The notes beneath the pieces were generated by a model. The model was not told the origin of the DNA. It searched no databases and saw nothing but the letters and a program-made list of their open reading frames with translations. A DNA stretch of 64,000 nucleotides from Cinclus cinclus (Eukaryota > Chordata > Aves > Passeriformes > Cinclidae): positions 64,501 to 128,500 of the forward strand of contig NW_026912191.1 in the NCBI RefSeq assembly GCF_963662255.1, read 5' to 3'. The number at the start of each line of letters is the position of its first letter. The stretch's first letter is position 1. The position numbers and the translations under genes were made by a program. Positions 22,300 to 35,580 of the stretch are shown here, one piece after another.

Positions 22300-25200
22300 C
22301 TGCCAAGTGGGCTCTTGAGTTTGGCTTCTTGCGGAAAAGTGCCTCCTTTCAAAGCCAACTTGCCTAACTAGCCTGCGGCCCGTGCTGTGCTTTTGAGTAC
22401 AAAAATTCCATAAGGACGAGGATTTCTCCCAGACCAAAGCTGCCCCCTCCGCCAAACCTGGCTGCCATCGGAGGCCCAAACGCGCCCCACAAAATGACAT
22501 CTGCATTGAGGGTTCTTGAGTTTGGCTTCTTGGGGAAAAGTGCTTCCTTTCGGAGCCAACTTGCCTAACTTGCCTGCGGCCCGTCCTGGGCTTTTGCCTC
22601 CAAAAATTCCAGAAAGACGAGGATTTCTCCCAGGCCAAAGCTGCCCCCTCCTCCAAACCTGGCTGAAATCGGAGGCCCAAACGTGCCCTACAAAATGACA
22701 CCTGTCAAGTGGGCTCTTGAGTTTGGCTTCTTGGGGAAATGTGACTCCTTTCAAAACCAACTTGCCTGTGTCCCGTCCCGGGCTTTTGCTACAAAAATTC
22801 CATAAGGACGAGGATTCCTCCCAGACCAAAGCTGCCCCCTCCTCCAAACCTGGCTGCCATCGGAGGCCCAAACGTGCCCTACAAAATGACATCTGCCAAG
22901 TGGGCTCTTGAGTTTGGCTTCTTGGGTGGAAGTGCCTCCTTTCAAAGCCAACTTGCCTGCGGCCCGTCCTGGGCTTTTGCCTACAAAAATTCCATAAGGA
23001 CGAGGATTTCTCCCAGACCAAAGCTGCCCCCTCCTCCAAACCTGGCTGCCATCGGAGGCCCAAACGCGCCCTACAAAATGACATCTGCCAAGTGGGCTCT
23101 TGAGTTTGGCTTCTTGCGGAAAAGTGCCTCCTTTCAAAGCCAACTTGCCTAACTAGCCTGCAGCCCATTCTGGGCTTTTGCCTACAAAAATTCCATAAGG
23201 ACGAGGATTTCTCCCAGACCAAAGCTGCCCCCTCCTCCAAACCTAGCTGCCATCGGTGGCCCAAACACGCCCTACAAAATGACATCTGCCAAGTGGGCTC
23301 CTGAGTTTGGCTTGTTGGGGGAAAGTGCCTCCTTTCAAAGCCAACTTGCCTGCAGCCCGTGCTTGGTTTTAGACTACAAAAATTCCATAAGAACGAGGAT
23401 TTCTCCCAGACCAAAGCTGCCCCCTCCTCCAAACCTGGCTGCCATCGGAGGCCCAAATGTGCCCTACAAAATGACATCTGCCAAGTGGGCTCTTGAGTTT
23501 GGCTTCTTGGGTGGACGTGCCTCCTTTCAAAGCCAACTTGCCTGCGGCCCATGCAGGGCTTTTGCCTACAAAAATTCCAGAAGGACGAGGATTTCTCCCA
23601 GACCAAAGCTGCCCCCTCCTCCAAACCTGGCTGCCATCGGAGGCCCAAACGCGCCCTACAAAATGACATCTGCCAAGTGGGCTCTTGAGTTTGGCTTCTT
23701 GCGGAAAAGTGCCTCCTTTCAAAGCCAACTTGCCTAACTAGCCTGCGGCCCATTCTGGGCTTTTACCTACAAAAATTCCATAAGGACGAGGATTTCTCCC
23801 AGACCAAAGCTGCCCCCTCCTCCAAACCTGGCTGCCATCGGAGGCCCAAACGCGCCCTACAAAATGACATCTGCCAAGTGGGCTCTTGAGTTTGGCTTCT
23901 TGGGGGAAAGTGCCTCCTTTCAAAGCCAACTTGCCTGCGTCCCGTTCTGGGCTTTTGCCTACAAAAATTCCATAAGAACGAGGATTTCTCCCAGACCAAA
24001 GCTGCCCCCTCCTCCAAACCTGGCTGCCATCGGAGGCCCAAACGCGCCCTAGAAAATGACATCTGCCAAGTGGGTTCTTGAGTTTGGCTTCTTGGGGAAA
24101 AGTGCCTCCTTTCGGAGCCAACTTGCCTAACTTGCCTGCGGCCCGTCCTGGGCTTTTGAGTACAAAAATTCCATAAGGACGAGGATTTCTCCCAGACCAA
24201 AGCTGCCCCCTCCTCCAAACCTGGCTGCCATCGGAGGCCCAAACGCGCCCTACAAAATGACATCTGCCAAGTGGGCTCTTGAGTTTGGCTTCTTGGGGAA
24301 AAGTGACTCCTTTCAAAACCAACTTGCCTAACTTGCCTGCGGCCTGTCCTGGGCTTTTGCCTCCAAAAATTCCAGAAGGACGAGGATTTCTCCCAGGCCA
24401 AAGCTGCCCCCTCCTCCAAACCTGGCTGCCATCGGAGGCCCAAACGTGCCCTACAAAATGACACCTGCCTAGTGGGCTCTTGAGTTTGGCTTCTTGGGGA
24501 AAAGTGACTCCTTTCAAAACCAACTTGCCTGTGTCCCGTCCCGGGCTTTTGCTACAAAAATTCCATAAGGACGAGGATTTCTCCCAGAACAAAGCTGCCC
24601 CCTCCTCCAAACCTGGCTGCCATCGGAGGCCCAAACGCGCCCTACAAAATGACATCTGCCAAGTGGGCTCTTGAGTTTGGCTTCTTGGGTGGAAGTGCCT
24701 CCTTTCAAAGCCAACTTGCCTGCGGCCCGTCCTGGGCTTTTGCCTACAAAAATTCCGTAAGGACGAGGATTTCTCCCAGACCAAAGCTGCCCCCTCCTCC
24801 AAACCTGGCTGCCATCGGAGGCCCAAACGTGCCCTACAAAATGACACCTGCCAAGTGGGCTCTTGAGTTTGGCTTCTTGGGTGGAAGCGCCTCCTTTCAA
24901 AGCCAACTTGCCTGCGGCCCGTCCTGGGCTTTTGCCTACAAAAATTCCATAAGGACGAGGATTTCTCCCAGACCAAAGCTGCCCCCTCCTCCAAACCTGG
25001 CTGCCATCGGAGGCCCAAACGCGCCCCACAAAATGACACCTGCATTGAGGGTTCTTGAGTTTGGCTTCCTGGGGAAAAGTGCCTCCTTTCGGAGTCAACT
25101 ATCCTGCGGCCCATGCAGGGCTTTTGCCTACAAAAATTCCAGAAGGACGAGGATTTCTCCCAGACCAAAGCTGCCCCCTCCTCCAAACCTGGCTGCCATC

Positions 25201-25420
25201 GGAGGCCCAAACGTGCCCTACAAAATGACACCTGCCAAGTGGGCTCTTGAGTTTGGCTTCTTGGGTGGAACTGCCTCCTTTCAAAGCCAACTTGCCTGCG
25301 GCCGGTCCTGGGCTTTTGCCTACAAAAATTCCATAAGGACGAGGATTTCTCCCAGACCAAAGCTGCCCCCTCCTCCAAACCTGGCTGGCATCGGAGGCCC
25401 AAACGCGCCCTACAAAATGA
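22300..25420. repeat. 16-monomer higher-order unit (3,124 bp), copy 1
   Basis: Matches from about 25.42 kb at an offset of 3,124 bp up to about 24.59/27.71 kb. Private markers are CCAGAAAGACGAGG, GGCTGAAATCGG, CACCTGTCAAGTGG, GGCTTGTTGGGG, CCCAAATGTGCC and GGGCTTTTACCTAC. Within it, 23.74-24.59 kb also matches 19.84-20.69 kb at an offset of 3,899 bp (20 monomers). Confidence 0.86.
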
Positions 25421-27714
25421 CACCTGCCAAGTGGGCTCTTGAGTTTGGCTTCTTGCGGAAAAGTGCCTCCTTTCAAAGCCAACTTGCCTAACTAGCCTGC
25501 GGCCCGTGCTGGGCTTTTGACTACAAAAATTCCATAAGGACGAGGATTTCTCCCAGACCAAAGCTGCCCCCTCCTCCAAACCTGGCTGCCATCGGAGGCC
25601 CAAACGCGCCCCACAAAATGACATCTGCATTGAGGGTTCTTGAGTTTGGCTTCTTGGGGAAAAGTGCCTCCTTTCAAAGCCAACTTGCCTAACTTGCCTG
25701 CGGCCCGTCCTGGGCTTTTGCCTCCAAAAATTCCAGAAAGACGAGGATTTCTCCCAGGCCAAAGCTGCCCCCTCCTCCAAACCTGGCTGAAATCGGAGGC
25801 CCAAACGTGCCCTACAAAATGACACCTGTCAAGTGGGCTCTTGAGTTTGGCTTCTTGGGGAAAAGTGACTCCTTTCAAAACCAACTTGCCTGTGTCCCGT
25901 CCCGGGCTTTTGCTACAAAAATTCCATAAGGACGAGGATTCCTCCCAGACCAAAGCTGCCCCCTCCTCCAAACCTGGCTGCCATCGGAGGCCCAAACGTG
26001 CCCTACAAAATGACATCTGCCAAGTGGGCTCTTGAGTTTGGCTTCTTGGGTGGAAGTGCCTCCTTTCAAAGCCAACTTGCCTGCGGCCCGTCCTGGGCTT
26101 TTGCCTACAAAAATTCCATAAGGACGAGGATTTCTCCCAGACCAAAGCTGCCCCCTCCTCCAAACCTGGCTGCCATCGGAGGCCCAAACGCGCCCTACAA
26201 AATGACATCTGCCAAGTGGGCTCTTGAGTTTGGCTTCTTGCGGAAAAGTGCCTCCTTTCAAAGCCAACTTGCCTAACTAGCCTGCAGCCCATTCTGGGCT
26301 TTTGCCTACAAAAATTCCATAAGGACGAGGATTTCTCCCAGACCAAAGCTGCCCCCTCCTCCAAACCTAGCTGCCATCGGTGGCCCAAACACGCCCTACA
26401 AAATGACATCTGCCAAGTGGGCTCCTGAGTTTGGCTTGTTGGGGGAAAGTGCCTCCTTTCAAAGCCAACTTGCCTGCAGCCCGTGCTGGGTTTTAGACTA
26501 CAAAAATTCCAGAAGGACGAGGATTTCTCCCAGACCAAAGCTGCCCCCTCCTCCAAACCTGGCTGCCATCGGAGGCCCAAATGTGCCCTACAAAATGACA
26601 TCTGCCAAGTGGGCTCTTCAGTTTGGCTTCTTGGGTGGACGTGCCTCCTTTCAAAGCCAACTTGCCTGCGGCCCATGCAGGGCTTTTGCCTACAAAAATT
26701 CCAGAAGGACGAGGATTTCTCCCAGACCAAAGCTGCCCCCTCCTCCAAACCTGGCTGCCATCGGAGGCCCAAACGCGCCCTACAAAATGACATCTGCCAA
26801 GTGGGCTCTTGAGTTTGGCTTCTTGCGGAAAAGTGCCTCCTTTCAAAGCCAACTTGCCTAACTAGCCTGCGGCCCATTCTGGGCTTTTACCTACAAAAAT
26901 TCCAGAAGGACGAGGATTTCTCCCAGACCAAAGCTGCCCCCTCCTCCAAACCTGGCTGCCATCGGAGGCCCAAACGCGCCCTACAAAATGACATCTGCCA
27001 AGTGGGCTCTTGAGTTTGGCTTCTTGGGGGAAAGTGCCTCCTTTCAAAGCCAACTTGCCTGCGTCCCGTTCTGGGCTTTTGCCTACAAAAATTCCATAAG
27101 AACGAGGATTTCTCCCAGACCAAAGCTGCCCCCTCCTCCAAACCTGGCTGCCATCGGAGGCCCAAACGCGCCCTAGAAAATGACATCTGCCAAGTGGGTT
27201 CTTGAGTTTGGCTTCTTGGGGAAAAGTGCCTCCTTTCGGAGCCAACTTGCCTAACTTGCCTGCGGCCCGTCCTGGGCTTTTGAGTACAAAAATTCCATAA
27301 GGACGAGGATTTCTCCCAGACCAAAGCTGCCCCCTCCTCCAAACCTGGCTGCCATCGGAGGCCCAAACGCGCCCTACAAAGTGACATCTGCCAAGTGGGC
27401 TCTTGAGTTTGGCTTCTTGGGGAAAAGTGACTCCTTTCAAAACCAACTTGCCTAACTTGCCTGCGGCCTGTCCTGGGCTTTTGCCTCCAAAAATTCCAGA
27501 AGGACGAGGATTTCTCCCAGGCCAAAGCTGCCCCCTCCTCCAAACCTGGCTGCCATCGGAGGCCCAAACGTGCCCTACAAAATGACACCTGCCTAGTGGG
27601 CTCTTGAGTTTGGCTTCTTGGGGAAAAGTGACTCCTTTCAAAACCAACTTGCCTGTGTCCCGTCCCGGGCTTTTGCTACAAAAATTCCATAAGGACGAGG
27701 ATTTCTCCCAGACC
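25421..27714. repeat. 16-monomer higher-order unit, copy 2 (truncated at the right)
   Basis: Repeats the marker order of the preceding unit. After about 27.6 kb the sequence instead follows 20.6-20.9 kb (offset 7,023 bp; GTTCTTCAG and CCATAAATTCC markers). The second copy therefore ends in a different higher-order context. Confidence 0.84.
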
Positions 27715-28044
27715 AAAGCTGCCCCCTCCTCCAAACCTGGCTGCCATCGGAGGCCCAAACGCGCCCCACAAAATGACATCTGCATTGAGGGTTCTTCAGT
27801 TTGGCTTCTTGGGGAAAAGTGCCTCCTTTCGGAGCCAACTTGCCTAACTTGCCTGCGGCCCGTCCTGGGCTTTTGCCTCCATAAATTCCATAAGGACGAG
27901 GATTTCTCCCAGGCCAAAGCTGCCCCCTCCTCCAAACCTGGCTGCCATCAGAGGCCCAAACGCGCCCTACAAAATGACATCTGCCAAGTGGGCTCTTGAG
28001 ATTGGCTTCTTGCGGAAAAGTGCCTCCTTTCAAAGCCAACTTGC

Positions 28045-31000
28045 CTAACTAGCCTGCGGCCCGTGCTGGGCTTTAGACTACAAAAATTCCATAAGGACGA
28101 GGATTTCTCCCAGACCAAAGCTGCCCCCTCCTCCAAACCTGGCTGCCATCAGAGGCCCAAACGCGCCCCACAAAATGACATCTGCCAAGTGGGCTCTTGA
28201 GTTTGGCTTCTTGGGGAAAAGTGCCTCCTTTCGGAGCCAACTTGCCTAACTTGCCGGCGGCCCGTCCTGTGCTTTTGCCTCCAAAAATTCCAGAAGGACG
28301 AGGATTTCTCCCAGACCAAAGCTGCCCCCTCCTCCAAACCTGGCTGCCATCGGAGGCCCAAACGCGCCCCACAAAATTACACCTGCATTGAGGGTTCTTG
28401 AGTTTGGCTTCCTGGGGAAAAGTGCCTCCGTTCGGAGTCAACTTGCCTGCGGCCCATGCAGGGCTTTTGCCTACAGAAATTCCAGAAGGACGAGGATTTC
28501 TCCCAGACCAAAGCTGCCCCCTCCTCCAAACCTGGCTGCCATCGGAGGCCCAAACGTGCCCTACAAAATGACACCTGCCAAGTGGGCTCTTGAGTTTGGC
28601 TTCTTGGGTGGAAGTGCCTCCTTTCAAAGCCAACTTGCCTGCGGCCCGTCCTGGGCTTTTGCCTACAAAAATTCCATAAGGACGAGGATTTCTCCCAGAC
28701 CAAAGCTGCCCCCTCCTCCAAACCTGGCTGCCATCGGAGGCCCAAACGCGCCCTACAAAATGACATCTGCCAAGTGGGCTCTTGAGATTGGCTTCTTGCG
28801 GAAAAGTGCCTCCTTTCAAAGCCAACTTGCCTAACTAGCCTGCAGCCCATTCTGGGCTTTTGCCTACAAAAATTCCATAAGGACGAGGATTTCTCCCAGA
28901 CCAAAGCTGCCCCCTCCTCCAAACCTAGCTGCCATCGGTGGCCCAAACGCGCCCTACAAAATGACATCTGCCAAGTGGGCTCCTGAGTTTGGCTTCTTGG
29001 GGGAAAGTGCCTCCTTTCGGAGCCAACTTGACTGCAGCCCGTGCTGGGCTTTAGACTACAAAAATTCCATAAGGACGAGGATTTCTCCCAGACCAAAGCT
29101 GCCCCCTCCTCCAAACCTGGCTGCCATCGGAGGCCCAAACGCGCCCCACAAAATGACATCTGCCAAGTGGGCTCTTCAGTTTGGCTTCTTGGGGAAAAGT
29201 GCCTCCTTTCGGAGCCAACTTGCCTAACTTGCCTGCGGCCCTTCCTGGGCTTTTGCCTCCAAAAATTCCAGAAGGACGAGGATTTCTCCCAGGCCAAAGC
29301 TGCCCCCTCCTCCAAACCTGGCTGCCATCGAGGCCCAAACGTGCCCTACAAAATGACACCTGCCAAGTGGGCTCTTGAGTTTGGCTTCTTGGGGAAAAGT
29401 GACTCCGTTCAAAACCAACATGCCTGCGTCCCGTCCCGGGCTTTTGCTACAAAAATTCCATAAGGACGAGGATTTCTCCCAGACCAAAGCTGCCCCCTCC
29501 TCCAAACCTGGCTGCCATCGGAGGCCCAAACGCGCCCTACAAAATGACATCTGCCAAGTGGGCTCTTGAGTTTGGCTTCCTGGGGAAAAGTGCCTCCATT
29601 CGGAGTCAACTTGCCTGCGGCCAATGCAGGGCTTTTGCCGACAAAAATTCCATAAGGACAGGGATTTCTCCCAGACCAAAGCTGCCCCCTCCTCCAAACC
29701 TGGCTGCCATCGGAGGCCCAAACGCGCCCTACAAAATGACATCTGCCAAGTGGGCTCTTGAGTTTGGCTTCTTGGGGAAAAGTGCTTCCTTTCGGAGCCA
29801 AAATGCCTAACTTGCCTGCGGCCCGTCCTGGGCTTTTGCCTCCAAAAATTCCATAAGGACGAGGATTTCTCCCAGACCAAAGCTGCCCCCTCCTCCAAAC
29901 CTGGCTGCCATCAGAGGCCCAAACGCGCCCTACAAAAGGACATCTGCATTGTGGGTTCTTGAGTTTGGCTTCTTGGGGAAAAGTGCCTCCTTTCAAAGCC
30001 AACATGCCTAACTTGCCTGCGGCCCGTCCTGGGCTTTTGCCTCCAAAAATTCCATAAGTACAAGGATTTCTCCCAGACCAAAGCTGCCCCCTCCTCCAAA
30101 CCTGGCTGCCATCGGAGGCCCAAACGCGCCCTACAAAATGACATCTGCCAAGTGGGCTCTTGAGTTTGGCTTCTTGGGGAAAAGTGCCTCCTTTCGGAGT
30201 CAACTTGCCGGCGGCCCATGCAGGGCTTTTGCCTACAAAAATTCCAGAAGGACGAGGATTTCTCCCAGACCAAAGCTGCCCCCTCCTCCAAACCTGGCTG
30301 CCATCGGAGGCCCAAACGTGCCCTACAAAATGACATCTGCCAAGTGGGCTCTTGAGTTTGGCTTCTTGGGTGGAAGTGCCTCCTTTCAAAGCCAACTTGC
30401 CTGCGGCCCGTGCTGGGCTTTTGCCTACAAAAATTCCATAAGGACGAGGATTTCTCCCAGACCAAAGCTGCCCCCTCCTCCAAACCTGGCTGCCATCGGA
30501 GGCCCAAACGCGCCCTACAAAATGACATCTGCCAAGTGGGCTCTTGAGTTTGGCTTCTTGGGTGGAAGTACCTCCTTTCAAAGCCAACTTGCCTGCGGCC
30601 CGTGCTGGGCTTTTGCCTACAAAAATTCCATAAGGACAAGGATTTCTCCCAGACCAAAGCTCCCCCTCCTCCAAACCTGGCTGCCATCGGAGGCCCAAAC
30701 GCGCCCCACAAAATGACATCTGCATTGAGGGTTCTTGAGTTTGGCTTCTTGGGGAAAAGTGCCTCCTTTCGGAGCCAACTTGCCTAACTTGCCTGCGGCC
30801 CGTCCTGGGCTTTTGCCTCCAAAAATTCCATAAGGACGAGGATTTCTCCCAGACCAAAGCTGCCCCCTCCTCCAAACCTGGCTGCCATCGGAGGCCCAAA
30901 CGCGCCCTACAAAATGACATCTGCATTGTGAGTTCTTGAGTTTGGCTTCTTGGGGAAAAGTGCCTCCTTTCAAAGCCAACTTGCCTAACTTGCCTGCGGC

Positions 31001-32157
31001 CCATGCGGGGCGTTTGCCTACAAAAATTCCATAAGGACGAGGATTTCTCCCAGACCAAAGCTGCCCCCTCCTCCAAACCTGGCTGACATCGGAGGCCCAA
31101 ACGCGCCCTACAAAATGACACCTGCCAAGTGGGCTCTTGAGTTTGGCTTCTTGGGGAAAAGTGACTCCTTTCAAAACCAACTTGCCTGCGTCCCGTCCCG
31201 GGCTTTTGCTAAAAAAATTCCATAAGGACGAGGATTCCTCCCAGACCAAAGCTGCCCCCTCCTCCAAACCTGGCTGCCATCGGAGGCCCAAACGCGCCCT
31301 ACAAAATGACATCTGCCAAGTGGGCTCTTGAGTTTGGCTTTCTGGGGAAAAGTGCCTCCTTTCGGACTCAACTTGCCTGCGGCCCATGCAGGGCTTTTGC
31401 CTACAAAAATTCCATAAGGACGAGGATTTCTCCCAGACCAAAGCAGCCCCCTCCTCCAAACCTGGCTGTCATCGGAGGCCCAAACGCGCCCTACAAAATG
31501 ACATCTGCCAAGTGGGCTCTTGAGTTTGGCTTCTTGGGTGGAAGTACCTCCTTTCAAAGCCAACTTGCCTGCGGCCCTTCCTGGGCTGTTGCCTACAAAA
31601 ATTCCATAAGGACGAGGATTCCTCCCAGACCAAAGCTGCCCCCTCCTCCAAACCTGGCTGCCATCGGAGGCCCAAACGCGCCCTACAAAATGACATCTGC
31701 CAAGTGGGCTCTTGAGTTTGGCTTCTTGGGGAAAAGTGCCTCCTTTCAAAGCCAACTTGCCTAACTAGCCTGCGGCCCGTGCTGGGCTTTAGACTACAAA
31801 AATTCCATAAGGACGAGGATTTCTCCCAGACCAAAGCTGCCCCCTCCTCCAAACCTGGCTGCCATCGGAGGACCAAACGCGCCCTACAAAATGACACCTG
31901 CATTGAGGGTTCTTGATTTTGGCTTCCTGGGGAAAAGTGCCTCCTTTCGGAGTCAACTTGCCTGCGGCCCATGCAGGGCTTTTGCCTACAAAAATTCCAT
32001 AAGGACGAGGATTTCTCCCAGACCAAAGCTGCCCCCTCCTCCAAACCTGGCTGCCATCGGAGGCCCAAACGCGCCCTACAAAATGACATCTGCCAAGTGG
32101 GCTCTTGAGATTGGCTTCTTGCGGAAAAGTGCCTCCTTTCAAAGCCAACTTGCCTAA
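28045..32157. repeat. Long-range duplicated block A, right copy
   Basis: Partner of 3283-7395. Small differences have accumulated since the duplication, for example a one-base loss in AAGCTCCCCC near 30659 and a GAGATTGGC variant (near 28000, 28784 and 32107) where the left copy has GAGTTTGGC. The two copies flank about 20.6 kb of different higher-order blocks. Confidence 0.88.
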
Positions 32158-32619
32158 CTAGACTGCAGCCCATTCTGGGCTTTTGCCTACAAAAATTCCA
32201 TAAGGACGAGGATTTCTCCCAGACCAAAGCTGCCCCCTCCTCCAAACCTGGCTGCCATCGGTGGCCCAAACGCGCCCTACAAAATGACATCTGCCAAGTG
32301 GGCTCCTGAGTTTGGCTTCTTGGGGGAAAGTGCCTCCTTTCAAAGCCAACTTGCCTGCAGCCCGTGCTGGGCTTTAGACTACAAAAATTCCATAAGGACG
32401 AGGATTTCTCCCAGACCAAAGCTGCCCCCTCCTCCAAACCTGGCTGCCATCGGAGGCCCAAACGCGCCCTACAAAATGACATCTGCCAAGTGGGCTCTTG
32501 AGTTTGGCTTCTTGGGGAAAAGTGACTCCTTTCAAAACCAACTTGCCTGCGGCCCGTCCCGGGCTTTTGCTAAAAAAATTCCATAAGGACGAGGATTCCT
32601 CCCAGACCAAAGCTGCCCC

Positions 32620-35580
32620 CTCCTCCAAACCTGGCTGCCATCGGAGGCCCAAACGCGCCCTACAAAATGACATCTGCCAAGTGGGCTCTTGAGTTTGGCT
32701 TCTTGTGGAAAATTGCCTCCTCTCAAAGCCAACTTGCCTAACTATCCTGCGGCCCGTGTTGGGCTTTAGACTACAAAAATTCCAGAAGGACGAGGATTTC
32801 TCCCAGACCAAAGCTGCCCCCTCCTCCAAACCTGGCTGCCATCAGAGGCCCAAACGTGCCCTACAAAATGACACCTGCCAAGTGGGCTCTTGAGTTTGGC
32901 TTCTTGGGGAAAAGTGCCTCCTTTCAAAGCCAACTTGCCTGCAGCCCGTGCTGGGCTTTAGACTACAAAAATTCCATAAGGACGAGGATTTCTCCCAGAC
33001 CAAAGCTGCCCCCTCCTCCAAACCTGGCTGCCATCGGAGGCCCAAACGTGCCCTACAAAATGACACCTGCCAAGTGGGCTCTTGAGTTTGGCTTCTTGGG
33101 GAAAAGTGCCTCCTTTCAAAGCCAACTTGCCTAACTAGCCTGCGGCCCGTGCTGGGCTTTTGCCTACAAAAATTCCATAAGGACGAGGATTTCTCCCAGG
33201 CCAAAGCTGCCCCCTCCTCCAAACCTGGCTGCCATCGGAGGCCCAAACGCGCCCTACAAAATGACACCTGCCAAGTGGGCTCTTGAGTTTGGCTTCTTGG
33301 GGAAAAGTGACTCCTTTCAAAACCAACTTGCCTGCATCCAGTCCCGGGCTTTTGCTACAAAAATTCCATAAGGACGAGGATTCCTCCCAGACCAAAGCTG
33401 CCCCCTCCTCCAAACCTGGCTGCCATCGGAGGCCCAAACGCGCCCTACAAAATGACATCTGCCAAGTGGGCTCTTGAGTTTGGCTTTCTGGGGAAAATTG
33501 CCTCCTTTCGGAGTCAACTTGCCTGCGGCCCATGCAGGGCTCTTGCCGACAAAAATTCCATAAGGACGAGGATTTCTCCCAGACCAAAGCTGCCCCCTCC
33601 TCCAAACCTGGCTGCCATCGGAGGCCCAAACGTGCCCTACAAAATGACATCTGCCAAGTGGGCTCTTGAGTTTGGCTTCTTGGGTGGAAGTACCTCCTTT
33701 CAAAGCCAACTTGCCTGCGGCCCGTGCTGGGCTTTTGCCTACAAAAATTCCATAAGGACGAGGATTTCTCCCAGACCAAAGCTGCCCCCTCCGCCAAACC
33801 TGGCTGCCATTGGAGGCCCAAACGCGCCCTACAAAATGACATCTGCCAAGTGGGCTCTTGAGTTTGGCTTCTTGGGGGAAAGTGCCTCCTTTCAAAGCCA
33901 ACTTGCCAAACTAGCCTGCGGCCCGTGCTGGGCTTTAGACTACAAAAATTCCATAAGGACGAGGATTTCTCCCAGACCAAAGCTGCCCCCTCCTCCAAAC
34001 CTGGCTGCCATCAGAGGCCCAAACGCGCCGCACAAAATGACACCTGCATTGAGGGTTCTTTAGTTTGGCTTCCTGGGGAAAAGTGCCTCCTTTCGGAGTC
34101 AACTATCCTGCGGCCCATGCAGGGCTTTTGCCTCCAAAAATTCCAGAAGGACGAGGATTTCTCCCAGACCAAAGCTGCCCCCTCCTCCAAACCTGGCTGC
34201 CATCGGAGGCCCAAACGTGCCCTACAAAATGACACCTGCCAAGTGGGCTCTTGAGTTTGGCTTCTTGGGTGGAAGTGCCTCCTTTCAAAGCCAACTTGCC
34301 TGCGGCCCGTCCTGGGCTTTTGCCTACAAAAATTCCATAAGGACGAGGATTTCTCCCAGACCAAAGCTGCCCCCTCCTCCAAACCTAGCTGCCATCGGTG
34401 GCCCAAACGCGCCCTACAAAATGACACCTGCCAAGTGGGCTCTTGAGTTTGGCTTCTTGGGGAAAAGTGCCTCCTTTCGGAGCCAAATTGCCTAACTTGC
34501 CTGCGGCCCGTCCTGGGCTTTTGCTACAAAAATTCCATAAGGACGAGGATTTCTCCCAGACCAAAGCTGCCTCCTCCTCCAAACCTGGCTGCCATCGGAG
34601 GCCCAAACGCGCCCTACAAAATGACATCTGCATTGTGGGTTCTTGAGTTTGGCTTCTTGGGGAAAAGTGCCTCCTTTCAAAGCAACTTGCCTAACTTGCC
34701 TGCGGCCTATGCGGGGTTTTTGCCTACAAAAATTCCATAAGGACGAGGATTTCTCCCAGACCAAAGCTGCCCCCTCCTCCAAACCTGGCTGCCATCGGAG
34801 GCCCAAACGCGCCCTACAAAATGACACCTGCCAAGTGGGCTCTTGAGTTTGGCTTCTTGGGGAAAAGTGACTCCTTTCAAAACCAACTTGCCTGCGTCCC
34901 GTCCCGGGCTTTTGCTACAAAAATTCCATAAGGACGAGGATTCCTCCCAGACCAAAGCTGCCCCCTCCTCCAAACCTGGCTGCCATCGGAGGCCCAAACG
35001 CGCCCTACAAAATGACATCTGCCAAGTGGGCTCTTGAGTTTGGCTTTCTGGGGAAAAGTGCCTCCTTTCGGAGTCAACTTGCCTGCGGCCCATGCAGGGC
35101 TTTTGCCTACAAAAATTCCATAAGGACGAGGATTTCTCCCAGAACAAAGCTGCCCCCTCCTCCAAACCTGGCTGCCATCGGAGGCCCAAACTCGCCCCAC
35201 AAAATGACACCTGCATTGAGGGTTCTTGAGTTTGGCTTCCTGGGGAAAAGTGCCTCCTTTCGGAGTCAACTTGCCTGCGGCCCATGCAGGGCTTTTGCCT
35301 ACAAAAATTCCAGAAGGACGAGGATTTCTCCCAGACCAAAGCTGCCCCCTCCTCCAAACCTGGCTGCCATCGGAGGCCCAAACGTGCCCTACAAAATGAC
35401 ACCTGCCAAGTGGGCTCTTGAGTTTGGCTTCTTGGGTGGAAGTGCCTCCTTTCAAAGCCAACTTGCCTGCGGCACGTCCTGGGCTTTTCCCTACAAAAAT
35501 TCCATAAGGACGAGGATTTCTCCCAGACCAAAGCTGCCCCCTCCTCCAAACCTGGCTGCCATCGGAGGCCCAAACGCGCC
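32620..35580. repeat. Higher-order unit with CCTCTCAAAG marker, copy 1 (15 monomers)
   Basis: Offset to the next unit is 2,921 bp. The private marker TTGTGGAAAA...CCTCCTCTCAAAG near 32.71 kb recurs only near 35.64 and 38.75 kb, each time followed by TAACTATCC. Other shared variants are GCATCCAGTCCCGGG, AAAATTGCCTCC and AACTATCCTGCGG. Confidence 0.87.
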
